The notes beneath the pieces are model-generated. The model searched no databases and was not told the DNA's origin. It was given only the letters and a program-made list of their open reading frames with translations. From contig NC_065902.1 in the NCBI RefSeq assembly GCF_905147045.1, forward strand, positions 6,517,377 to 6,581,376: DNA of 64,000 nucleotides, read 5' to 3'. The position numbers and the translations under genes are program-made. The stretch comes from Nymphalis io. Its lineage: Eukaryota > Arthropoda > Insecta > Lepidoptera > Nymphalidae. Numbering within the stretch: the first letter of the stretch is position 1; each line of letters begins with the position of its first letter. Positions 36,120 through 47,148 of the stretch are shown piece by piece.

Positions 36120-36215
36120 TTACATTTGGTGGTAGGTCTTTGTGCTAGCCCGTCTGGGTAAGAACTTATCAAATATTCTACCGCCAAACAGAAATACAGA
36201 AGGACATGACATCTC
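36120..36215 (+). mobile_element. Retroposon family C, 5' fragment
   Basis: GGTGGTAGGTCTTTGTGCTA, GCCCGTCTGGGTAAGAAC and ATTCTACCGCCAAACAG match the start of family C. Similarity is lost after about 36205. Confidence 0.55.
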
Positions 36216-37084
36216 CCTGCGAGCAATTGTGTCGGCGATGCTCTGCAGAAATCAAGGTGGAGGGTCGTGGCTTCCTTCTGTGAGACCGTAATGGTCCAAA
36301 AGGAGACAGTATAACGAGAACGAGAAAGAGGTGATATTGCTCGGTAGAAGGGACGTCGGCGTTGTCTCGGCCTTCCCACAGCTCTGACGTCCGGGGCTTA
36401 GAAGATAAAACGTAACCCTGGGGTTGTGGATGCGAGAGCTATTCAACTCATGTGTCCTATTTCAGACGGCCCTGAGGGCTGCAGCCGGATGGCCTCGCGC
36501 TGCCGCACGCACGCGTGTGGGGATGCAATACTTATTATTAATCTCTTCCATTTTAATGGGTGAGGAAGTTAATAACTACAGGCAAAAGTTACATAAACAA
36601 ATAGGTTTCAAATGTCAATGTATAAAGGTAGAGATGACCACTGTTAAGGATTTAAAGGATTTGTCAGTCTGCCTTCCTATATTAATTTTAAAAATCTAAG
36701 AACAGACGTTACAGAGACGAACAGAGTTGTTTCCATTAGATAATTTCCTATGTAAATGACATTTTTCCACAATAGCTTATAAAATATCCCGCAATTAATA
36801 AAATGTAATAAGTTATGATCATAAAGACCCGCTATCGGGCTGGATTAAACGCTAAATTCTAGTACGATATAATTACATCCGTGTGAAAAATAGTTGATCG
36901 TTTGCATATGTTGTTTGTAAGAGACTTATATTTAAGTGAGCCATTATTAGCTTATATCGTGATCTTTTTTTATACTTACATTCCTTTTTTTAACACAAGC
37001 CAACCAGTAATGTTTATTTTTATCTGACATAAAAATTTGCTATATTAAAGTTGAAGTATAAATATTTATAGTAGAAAAATAATA
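36216..37084. other. Intergenic sequence, no gene seen
   Basis: A GC-richer island at 36215-36530 has overlapping short open frames on both strands but no domain, start context or splice support. The remainder is AT-rich. Confidence 0.35.
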
Positions 37085-37505
37085 CAGTGCAACCTCGATA
37101 TAACAATTAGAAAATCTTCGTTAAACCAAGTAATTTTTTACAATGAGGTTTGTTATATAGAAGTCAGGTTACTCTACGATTTGTTATAACAAGGTAATAA
37201 AACTTGTACGTTTACATACTTAATGATATATTATTTCTCTCGCCATTGTTACTGTTAAACTAACAACAGTGACAAACAGAAGTGCTTACATTACTTCTCA
37301 TAAAACAAACAATGATTGTCTTACGAAAAATTAAGGTGTCTAAAACTTGTCGAGATATGAGTTATTTAGGAATTGAGCATGAATGATTGGTTTGATTCGT
37401 CATGTAAAGGTTATAAGTTGACAAAATTCGTTAAATAGAGATAACTTATACTCACTATTTATATTCTGTAATGGATGAAAATTCGTTATAAGAGGTTTCT
37501 AACAA
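37085..37505. mobile_element. Possible pogo/Tigger-like non-autonomous DNA element
   Basis: The left end TACAGTGCAACCTCGATATAAC starts with TA and a CAG..ACCTCGATATAAC terminus typical of pogo/Tigger elements. A degraded inverted match lies near 37482-37500 (TTCGTTATAAGAGGTTTC), with several CGTTA/TTATAAC echoes in between. No transposase is present. Ends are approximate. Confidence 0.35.
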
Positions 37506-38479
37506 AGGCTATGACAGGTAACAGGTTACTGCCCGTACGAGCCAATTCTTACGGGCAGTTCTAGAGGATTACGAAAAATTAACAATATATATATATAAAT
37601 ATGATTGTGAATATAAATTTCATATTTTATTGGTTTCCTGGTGACAGTATAAGTAAATTCAATCAATTACATTTGCTATTTAAGTTAAACAATTTTTTAC
37701 TTGTTGATTTTTTTGTGTTGTTAAGCACTGGATAAAATTAGTAATATCGTTAATTATAACTTAAGCAGTGTGGGCCGTTATGATCAAAGATTCCAACAAC
37801 TAATAAATAGTAAGAATAAGGATGACGGCTCATTTTCTAAGATAGTTACACCATCAACTTATCATTGAGCACTTGATTGTAACGGAATATACATGTAAAG
37901 GTGAATTGTGAATGATGAATTTGATGAACAATGACAAATAATTTTACCTATATTTACTAAGATATTAAGCGAAATTGTTAATATTTTATCTGATTTTGCA
38001 TGTTTAAATAAAGTACAAGGGTGAAAAATAAGATATTGTATGTTTAACTACATTATATTAACAAGAATTGTATTTGATCTAAATTGTAAAAGAATAAAAT
38101 TTCACTGTTTTTTTACAATTTTAATCGTTTTTTGAGACAAAAACGGATAATTGATTAAATTTACAAATAATTAATCTTGGGCTTTCGAATAGGGATTATT
38201 TGTAAATTCTTTACGTTTATATTTATAACGACGTTGCGACGCTGTTAAGACAAGATGGCTGCGGAAAAAAAATACAGCGTTTTGTATTAATTGTCATATA
38301 ATCAGGGGAACTATACCATATCCTTCAGAATAATTTTTAAAATAGGTGAATTAGGAAAAAAATACGTATAATTTTACAACCCGGAAGTCGTTGTTAATTT
38401 AAAAGCATATAAGCAAGATGAGGTCCCGCCGCGAAAAGGGCGTGTAAGGTATACGTGGGTGAATTCTGAAGTTTTACCT
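37506..38479. other. AT-rich intergenic sequence, no gene seen
   Basis: A small hairpin is formed by ACTGCCCGTA and TACGGGCAGT (37528-37560). No genes or recognisable repeats were found otherwise. Confidence 0.4.
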
Positions 38480-38760
38480 ACCATGATCCGAGATGACCCA
38501 GTGGTTATAACGAGTGAATCTTAACCAATGTTAGCGGGTTCAAGCAAAGGCAAGCAACGATGAATTTTCATATACTTTATTTGAATTTATAATTTATTTC
38601 GTGCTCGGCAATGAAGGATATCATCGTAAGATAACCTGCACGTGTGTCTAATTTCACTGAAATTCTGCCAAATGTGAAACCAACCAACCAAAACCAATCC
38701 GCATTGAAGCAGCGAGATGGAATAAGCTCCAAACCCTCTACACACACCGGTTACCTTTCC
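38480..38760 (+). mobile_element. Degenerate SINE, family A
   Basis: Starts CCGAGATGACCCAGTGGTTA (A box), with a B-box-like GGGTTCAAGC, then the family body with small insertions (an extra CCAACCAACCAAAACC near 38680). The 3' end is lost. Confidence 0.7.
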
Positions 38761-40969
38761 TCCAGGAGCCCGGGTACTATACTGGAGGTTTTGCGTAACA
38801 AAAAGTTGTAGTATTGTAATTTTAATAAGTGAAATTGTTGTTTTAGTATGAAGCAGGTGCGTTTCAAGAAAAATATTAGTTGAACTTATCCAATACTTTT
38901 GCCGATAGTGACAATAGCTTTATGTATACTATTGACATTATTCAAATTTTCATATAAAAATTGACGATAAATTAAACTATATAATTTTTTTAAGTACCAC
39001 AAATATAAAAAAGAGAAATGCGAACCCTTGAAAACTCGAAACTAAGTCTGCTAAGCTAAATGCTTTGAAGAGTTACAGTACAAAATGATAAAAATAAAAT
39101 TGCTCACACGGTAGATAATATTTTGAAAAATCCAACTTTAAGAAAACAGTGGTATACCACTCTGGTGCCACAATTAAACCTACCTATACCTATATAAACC
39201 TACTTATCGCAGAGGTCACCAAAGAAATAAAACACACAATAACGTATGGGTTATGTGAAGTCTTAAGAGTATAAGGTCATTTTCTCAAAGGATTGCAGCC
39301 TTCGAATCAATGAAGAACGTCCTTCAGAAAGACTCTTATTTTCCCATGCCTTTATTAATTAAAGGAAGGTATAACACAAAAATATATAATAACATTGTTC
39401 AGTATTATTACAGTTCAAGATCGAAATACATTATGCCTAATATTATTTAGTTTACCTTCTCGTCAATAGATGGCTTGGATAGCAATAGATGGATGATTAG
39501 ATGTATTTTAAATTGCGCTATAAGAATATTTTTATCTAAAGTACAATATAAGTTTTTATAAATTCAAAAAGAGAACATACTCGGTGGTTTTATTTTGAAG
39601 TCTCACAGTACCAATACTACCGGGTAACCCCAAACAATTACAATTTCGATATAATTAAATTTGTACAGCAATAAAAAATATCTTACGCCTTATGTTTTGA
39701 ATTATTAATTATTATTGTAATTTTCGTCAAAAGATTTCTATTTTTTTTAAATAGCACCGGTTTAGTAGTTTTTGAGTTTGTCCATTACAAACAAACACAA
39801 AAAGTCAAATTTTCTCTTTATAATATTATTATTATATGTAATATATATTATATAAAATGAAAAAAATATAGAATAGAATATAATTGAAAACATTATTGTA
39901 ACAATTAAAATAAGTTAAACCAATAAAACTATATTATTTAAACACATTAAAGTGTAAAATCATAGATCTCTATTGTATAGCTATTATTTATATTGATGAG
40001 GTTACAGGAAAACGTAGGCAACGATGGTGAAACATGACGCGGCCAACGGCGCTAATGTTGCGGTCATGTCACACAGCATGAGGCTTATAGCTTTATACCA
40101 CTCAACAGTTACTACTACTAAAAGAGTGATTGCCCGAACTTTATACCATACCACGTATGTTTTAGCTACAATAGGATAAATTATTGTTTTCGGTATCTAT
40201 TAAATAAATCGTTTGTACAATGCCAGGACATAGTTAACCACTTACGAATGATCACATTAATTAGGTGCACGTTCTTAAGAAATATTTTTATATTATACTT
40301 TTTATTACTAAAGATGTTTTAATATTTTTTTAAATAAATTATTCATTCGGACTAATGTTGGTTCTCCGAGGCGTTTTCGCCAATACATATACCAATATTC
40401 AATCATGGCGGAGCCCTAACAGAATATAGAGATTTGGCACTTACACTTTACTTGCTATAAAGTTTGGTTAAGAAAGCAGTCTATTTATTCTACGCAGAAT
40501 AAAAAAAAACCTTTATAATAATTAATCCGCTACAAGCGAATAGGTTTACAATTCTTAATAAGGCTATTTAATAAATGTACAATAAAAAAGAAGTCAAGAA
40601 ATATAAATTTACACTAAGAGATGTAAACAATAAACATTATTAATTAATAATGTTACATAATAATTTTAACCTAATCTTACAAATTATTTAATTGAATAAT
40701 GACGCCGGTGAACCTCAATTTATTTCAAAAATATCTTTAATGCAAATTATCAAAACCACGGTATCAAACAAAATCATAAGTAATAAAAACAAATTCATAT
40801 ATATTAGCGAATTTATTGAATTTGATTACATCTATAATATCAATAGTCAATTATTTACATAATTGTAAACACAAACGCCCGAATATGTGCATCTCTAGCC
40901 ATTGTATTGCACACACTTCCTACCAGCTCCTACACCTTTGTTCCTAAAACTGTTTTGGATTAGATTTCG
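38761..40969. other. AT-rich intergenic sequence, no gene seen
   Basis: No supported feature. A GC-richer patch at 40010-40090 has imperfect CATGAC/GTCATG self-complementarity and may be a transposon relic. Nothing coding was found. Confidence 0.4.
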
Positions 40970-41798
40970 CCTTCCGAAGGAAAATGAGTTCTGTTGCCGA
41001 AGGAGGGGCGTCCACTCGATTCTCCTTCGGCATATAGGCCAATTGTGCTGCTGAATAAGATGGGCAAGCTCTTCGAGAAGATCCTCGCTGCCCGTCTTAA
41101 TCAGCACCTCAACGAAATGGGGCCGGGTCTTTCAGAGGCTCAATACGGGTTCAGGGAGGGTAGATCAACCATTGACGCCCTGGACGCCCTAAAGACTTGG
41201 ACCACGGAGGCGGTGGCCCGAGGGTACGTATTCCTGGCGGTATCGCTGGACGTAGCGAACGCCTTTAACAGTCTTCCCTTCGAGATTATAAGGGAGTCAC
41301 TCCTATACCACGGGGTGACTTCCTATCTCAGAAGGCGGTGATTAAGGTGCAAGCCCAGATGAGGTATCTGGGCCTGATCCTGGACGGAAGATGGAGCTTC
41401 AGGCAGCATTTTGTCCAACTCGGCCCGAAGCTCATAAGCACTGCTGCCACCCTGGGCCGCCTCCTATCCAATGTAGGAGGGCCGGAAACACCATGTCGGC
41501 GTTTATACGCTGGCGTGGTACGCTCCATGGCGTTGTACGGTGCACCTATTTGGGTGGATGCTCTCACCACTCGTAACAGAGCGATACGTGGGTACCGTAC
41601 GGTGTCATGGACGGCAGCGACACTTCTCGCGAGCAATCCGCCCTGGGAACTCCAGGCTGAGGTACTTGCGGAAGTGCACCGGTTTCCGTTACGGTAGTAT
41701 GCGCAAGCGATCCCGTGACGCCCCTCGAAAAGGCGGTGTGGGTACCGCTGGTTTTTAGTGGGTATTCCGACGCCATGCTCGGCGCCGGCGAGTCCCAT
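40970..41798 (+). mobile_element. R1-clade LINE, 3' half (reverse transcriptase part of ORF2)
   Basis: Reverse transcriptase from VLLPKEGRPLDSPSAYRP (about 40988) through KMGKLFEKILAARLNQHL, AQYGFREGRSTIDAL and the palm block A VSLDVANAFNSLP, then a deletion at about 41338 that removes the YADD catalytic block, resuming with MRYLGLILDGRWSFRQHF and SMALYGAPIWVDAL. It is GC-rich like the 19.3-21.9 kb fragment and in the same orientation. It begins at the protein position where that fragment stops. A poly(A) run lies at 41805-41815. Confidence 0.85.
40988..41698 (+). pseudogene. R1-clade ORF2 reverse transcriptase, catalytic block deleted
   Basis: Two frames: PKEGRP... to SYLRR (about 40994-41335), then KVQAQMRYLGLIL... 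to LAEVHRFPLR (41341-41697). The junction drops the segment that should contain the catalytic YADD motif. A TGA stop precedes VLLPK. It is non-functional. Confidence 0.8.
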
Positions 41799-41969
41799 TC
41801 TAGCGAAAAAAAAAAGATTCGCCTTCTGTAATGAGTAGATATTGAGACCAGTGCTCTCTTTGCCCGTACTGTATTAATAAAAATCGCCGTTACCGCTCTT
41901 CTCTTGCCTTTTTATTAAATTATTTCATCATCTCTTAAATTATGGCGAGATCCTAGTGGTTTTATTTTG

Positions 41970-42216
41970 TAGTATTGGTAGGCGGACGAGCATATGGGCC
42001 ACCTGATGGTAAGTGGCCCAACCACCGCCTATAGACATTGGTATTATAAGAAATGTTAACCATCGCTTACATCGCCAATGCCAAACCAACCTTGGGAATT
42101 AAGATGTTATGTACCTTGTGTCTGTAATTACACTGGCTCACTCACCCTACTAATATCTGATGAATGGGTGGTACTTACCCAGACGAGCTTGCACAAAGCC
42201 CTACCACCAGTAAAAG
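41970..42216 (-). mobile_element. Retroposon family C, near full length, reversed
   Basis: Reads on the plus strand GGTAGGCGGACGAGCATATG, GGCCACCTGATGGTAAGTGG, AGAAATGTTAACCATCGC, AACCTTGGGAATTAAGATG and CCCAGACGAGCTTGCAC, ending CCCTACCACC. This is the most complete family C copy. Confidence 0.85.
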
Positions 42217-42655
42217 TGAATGTGAATATAAACTAGTGGTGAAATATGCTTCAAACCTATTCAAATGGAGAGGAGGCTTACTCAGCCCAGCAGTTCAAAC
42301 GGCAGTTTAATTTTAATAAACAAAAAAGGCACAAAATCCTAAAATTATCGTTTATTCTTCCTAATGTTTTAATCGTAACATATCATGACTGTAAATTTTT
42401 TCTAAATATTTTGGAAATCTATATATCTCAAATTTCATTAATGTACGCATATTTTATTTTTTATTATAACATACATATTATACTAAATACACACATGGGA
42501 GTTACATGGGAGTTAATAAGAGGCTGACAGCATCATGCCGTTTGCCGCCACTGCATATGATGTCTTACCTCAAAAAAAAGCCAATCTTGTTATAGCCTGA
42601 TACCTAGCAACCCTACGTGTGATAATCTTTAGAATGCTCAAAATTATAGGAAATT
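42217..42655. other. AT-rich intergenic sequence, no gene seen
   Basis: A 93-codon open frame at 42246-42527 is composed of low-complexity AT-rich codons with no recognised domain, and I do not call it a gene. Confidence 0.4.
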
Positions 42656-42722
42656 TATAATATTGTATCAACTATATACAGGTAAAAATTAATTTTACCT
42701 TTATATAGTTGATATTATAAAT
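42656..42722. repeat. Near-perfect inverted repeat (hairpin)
   Basis: TTATAATATTGTATCAACTA at 42656 is mirrored by TAGTTGATATTATAA ending near 42720. The arms continue inward through AGGTAAAA/TTTTACCT to a small AATT centre. With an extra few bases in the left arm the arms are about 30 nt each. It could be a tiny foldback relic. Confidence 0.7.
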
Positions 42723-42811
42723 AATGAGGGTGTTAAACGTGGCGGTTTATTTTTAAGCGAGAGAATATGTTGTATCAATATGTATATTAGTTTATTATAT
42801 ATTAATATTAA

Positions 42812-42984
42812 CAGCCTGTAAATGTCCCACTGCTGGGCTAAGGCCTCCTCTCCCTTTTTGAGAAGAAGGTTAGGAGCTTATTCCACCACGCTGCTCCAGT
42901 GCGGGTTGGTGGAATACACACTTGGCAGAATTTCGATGAAATTAGACACATGCAGGTTTCCTCACGATGTTTTCCTTCACCGAA
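42812..42984 (-). mobile_element. SINE family A, 3' part, reversed
   Basis: From CAGCCTGTAAATGTCCCACT to GATGTTTTCCTTCACCG, the distal half of the family. The tRNA head is missing. Confidence 0.8.
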
Positions 42985-43330
42985 ATGTTTATATATTTTA
43001 TTAAAAATTAGTTTATATATTGACTTATTGTTTTTTTAAAGAAATAATATATTTATTTATTTTATTTATCAAAAAGAACTCTTGTACTTCGAAGAAGTTT
43101 AGCAGCGTTTCACTCTTGTATTTTTTTTGCCTAAGCCAGAATATCCGACTTTCGATTAGCCACTTTGTACGCAATTTTGAGTACAAGTAGAAAATAGCGG
43201 TTTTATTTTATTAATCGCTATGGCAATACTAACCAAACACAACAAAATGGCGCTAAGTTTTTAGCATCTGTATTCTGTGATTTTGTTTAAGTGCGGTTGT
43301 ACGGCATACGTTTAATTAAAAAATTAATTA

Positions 43331-43351
43331 ATGCAACAATCATTTCAAAAT
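43331..43351 (+). promoter_or_regulatory. RNPS1 leader exon end: overlapping uORF and split start codon
   Basis: The leader exon ends ATTTCAAAAT|GTAAGT at 43351. Splicing to G43434 makes AAAATGGCT, a start with A at -3 and G at +4. The same exon has an upstream ATG at 43331 in weak context, whose frame (ATGCAACAATCATTTCAAAA then GG CTC GGA ATA A) reads 10 codons and stops at TAA just past the main start. It is thus an overlapping uORF. The leader's 5' limit was not determined. Confidence 0.6.
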
Positions 43352-43433
43352 GTAAGTATTGTTTTGTAAAATCTAACATGTAGAAATTTCAATTGCAATA
43401 TGAATAACTTGTATATTGAATGATATATTTCAG

Positions 43434-45735
43434 GGCTCGGAATAAATCCCCGTCCGTTGTATCTGAGAAAGATAAAAAGAAACTAAAAGATAAAAAGAAA
43501 AAGGGAGATTCAGGGTCCAGCAGTAGTGAAAGTAGTGGCAGGTAAATGACCAAAACATTTTGTTACTAATAAATTAATTAATCTTAAGTAGAGGTTAGGC
43601 GGATTAAGACTTGTTCACGTACTTCAAATGTTACATATGAATTTTCTCAAAATTCCTTCTGCTTATTCAAAGTGCTGTTTTAATTAATTGTTTATTATTA
43701 AATAAACTTGTACTTAATAGTTCATCGGAAAGCAGCTCTTCAAGATCCTCGTCTCATTCGTCGTCGAGCAGTTCTGGAAGTTCCTCTCGGTCATCATCTA
43801 GCTCCAGCTCTTCAAGCAGTAGCAGTAGTAATAATGATCGCTCGAGGCCAAAGAAGAAGTAAGTGATTGATTTTTAATTTAATAAATATTTTAAAATTAT
43901 TAATATACTATATTAGGAAAAAATTCATAAAAATAACTTCATATTTATTTTGAAAATTTTCATTTTTAGAACTTCTCCAAACAAGAGTCCTGTTAAAGAT
44001 CGCCGTGAACCTGATACAGAAAGATTAAGAGAAAGGTCGCCAATTGGAGACAAGAAAAAATTTGCAACGCCATCAACTAATGACAAGGCTAAAAGCAAAG
44101 AGAAAAATGAAAGGTAAAGGAAAATACAATAATTAATATAATTCTTAGGAAGAAACTCACTATGTTAAATTTACTCAAAGTACTGTATGTCAAAAAAGAA
44201 CAACTTTCGTATTGGTACCACATGACCAACATTTATTGATGTGTTTATTTTACTTTACACTTTTAAAAAGCACAGTATGCTTGCAATAAAAAAAAACATA
44301 TTTAAATAAAAATTCACTGGACTGATTTACAGGGAGCCTACAATAAATGGTTTGATTTAGACTAATTAAGCTTAATTTTGTCAATAACTAATATGTGCAT
44401 ATAAAAAAACTATACAGGCAATGTTTTTTTTTTTTTTATAGAATAGGAAGGTGGACGAGCATATGGGCAACCTGATGGTAAGTGGTCACCAAACGCCCTT
44501 AGACATTGGCATTCTAAGAAATGTCAACCATCGCTTATAGCCAATGCGCCACCAACCTTGGGAACTAAGATTTTATGTCCCTTGTGAAGGTATTTTTAGG
44601 ATAGTTGCAATTATCACAATATGGACAAATAAATTGGTCAGGCAATGTTTATACAGATTTAGTTTGAGTAAATGCATACAACACTGGTACATTTTAAAAC
44701 ATTCCCCTAGAAAACTGAAATTAATATGTTAATTATATGTGATTACACTAACATTTTAATAACTTATCTTGCAATAGATCACCGGGGCGTAAAAAGCGTG
44801 AACGTTCACCACCTCCGCGTCCCACTCGAATTCATATTGGCAGACTAACATTGAATGTTTCAAGAGAACACATACATGAGATTTTCTCCACTTATGGAAA
44901 TGTTAAAGCTGTGGAGTTTCCAATGGACAGACTTCACCCCCATAATGGTCGTGGCTATGCTTATGTGGAATTCAGCAATGCAGATGATGCAGAAAATGCC
45001 ATGAAACATATGGATGGAGGTGTGATCTATGATCATATTTATTTGTCTGTTGATTGTCTTTTCCTTATTTAAACAAAATTATGCTAATTAAATATAATGT
45101 TTCAGGACAAATCGACGGTCAAGAGATCACCGCAGCGCCGGTGCTGGTGCCGTCGCGTCCGCGCCGGCCCTCGCCGCGCCCGCCACCCCGACACGCGCCG
45201 CCTCGTCGACATTCCCCACCGAGGTTAATACTTTTTTTTGTATATTACATATTATTTGATAAAATATTTTACTATGTTTAAAATATAATTGACTTGAACT
45301 TATTAAATTAATCTATAAATGATTATTTAGGACATTGAAATCTGTTTAAAGGAAGAAAAGAATCATGTTAAGATTCAAAACTTAGATATAAGTTTTTTTT
45401 TTACTTGCCATCTAAGTCATGCCATTCACTGTCTTTAATCGATGCCGTAAATTTTTTGGACTCGCGTAAAACCCCTCTTAGTTAAGTTTACTTTTAAATT
45501 TTAGACAGTGCTCCTGTGTTTTTTCACACACTTGCACTAAAATCTTCTGCAAAGATGGCTAGTCTCCGATGGTAATGGTTAGCTGGTAATCACAAGTAAT
45601 GGTCGTAGGTACCGACGCCGCAGCCCGCCTCCACGGCGCCGCTCACCCCCGCGCCGCCGCCGCTCGCGATCGCGTTCCCCTCGCGTCGCGCCGCGCCGCC
45701 GCCGCTCCAGGTCCTCCTCCTCTTCCTCCCGGTAG
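43434..45735 (+). CDS. Rnps1: RNPS1, serine-rich RNA-binding splicing/EJC factor
   Basis: RNPS1 is a nuclear RNA-binding protein of the exon junction/ASAP complex that couples splicing to later mRNA steps. Exons: 43434-43541, 43721-43858, 43970-44113, 44778-45019, 45106-45223 and 45609-45735, plus a leader exon ending at 43351 that supplies AT of the start codon, joined to G at 43434. All phases close and give 292 aa. The order is a Lys-rich N-terminus, a poly-Ser stretch (about 37-75), a charged region, one RRM (about 148-225) with RNP2 IHIGRL and RNP1 GRGYAYVEF (188-196), and an Arg/Pro/Ser C-terminus. The C-terminus is very GC-rich. Intron 4 holds a reversed family C retroposon. It is convergent with RAD17. 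Confidence 0.93.
44423..44590 (-). mobile_element. Retroposon family C in an RNPS1 intron
   Basis: A T-run (44427-44440) followed by GGTGGACGAGCATATGGGCA, CCTGATGGTAAGTGG, AATGTCAACCATCGC and AACCTTGGGAACTAAGATT is the 3' part of a reversed copy. It lies between exons 44113 and 44778. Confidence 0.8.
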
Positions 45736-47148
45736 ACCCACTCTAAAACACATAACACACACATACACTCATTTCTCACATTAAACCTTATATAATTTCA
45801 TTGTTATTTCTGGCTGTTCATTCATTCTAAAATTGTGGTTGTTCTGTTGATTATGAATTCAAATACACATAAAATGCAAAGGTTATCTAAGTAATAATAT
45901 GTACCATGTTTATTTATAAGATGAGATATATTTTTTGTAGGCATCACTTTAATATAAATATTTAATAGCTAGTGGAATTAATTGAATTATATGCCTAATG
46001 TATTTATGTTTTTTTAATCATGCAAAATTACCCAGATCACAGTCTTATTATATTATTTCATCACAGAAGTATGTAATTTAAGGTATGGCGTCTATCAAAT
46101 ACAGGATTTATTAATATGGTTATGATTCTTCAAGCCAATATAAAAATATATCAATATATAGTCAATTCAGTTTAATTTTATGTTGTATTTAACATGAGGT
46201 TGAATATTATATAAAAAATGCTTATTTGATATGACACCATATGCTTATTATTAGATTTCATTCATCTTATAAGCAAATAAGGTATGATATGTGCAATTAA
46301 AAACTTATAATGTCTATCTAAGATTGAACAATAAACACACAATAAGTCTCTCAAAAACACCAAAGGATGTTTACATGATCTTTATTACAAATTTAATTAA
46401 ACTTTTTCATAATGAAAGTGGACATAACATACATTAGCCATAAACACCACATGACACATTCCAGAGACTTCGTATAGGTAAGTATGAATTCAATACCCAA
46501 TTTTATATATGTACTAAGAAAAATAGCAGGATGGGTAAGTATAATACTTCATGATTACCATACTATTTAGGAACATTGACTAAAAATTAACAAAGGATTT
46601 CTTGTTATAAAAGCTTGCAAAATGGAAACTGACCAGAGTGAGTGATCAGTGCAAATAAACTAGGAATAAATTGACAGAAGTGCAGTGTTTGTATTATTGG
46701 ATTTTATTCTGTAATATAAAATGAACTTTTTGTTAATAAATATAGAGAAATGACTTGATTTTTTATTTGATTCTCAGATCCAATGATCCTGTTTCCTATG
46801 TCAAGTGAAAGTGTGTTTATTTAAGTTAATGTCATGTAAGACTTAATAAATAAGTTCACATAATTCATTATAATATTAAAACAAATTTAATTGGAAACAT
46901 TGTTTTATTTTAAAAGAAAATCTGACATTTGAATAAAAGTTATGGTAGGTTTCCGATAAACTAGAAATAGAAGTTATCATTGTTGCTGTGTTTTAGATTA
47001 TTTTTTCTTTAATTATATTATTTGACTAGCATTAAAAATTAACTGAAAATACAGTATTATCGAAAAAGTTGCAGCAGTATTGACACGGAGATTAACTAAT
47101 AAATACAATTAACAACCTTATAGAATGTGACAAATACAAGTGTATAAT
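45736..47148. other. Convergent 3' flank between RNPS1 and RAD17
   Basis: It holds the 3' untranslated regions of both genes. Several AATAAA motifs occur on the plus strand (for example near 46734 and 46845), and TTTATT on the plus strand offers minus-strand signals. No other gene is supported. Confidence 0.45.

Noticed and set aside
36065..36446. Overlapping short open frames on the minus strand
   Set aside because: Partly a family C fragment; no domain, conserved start or splice support.
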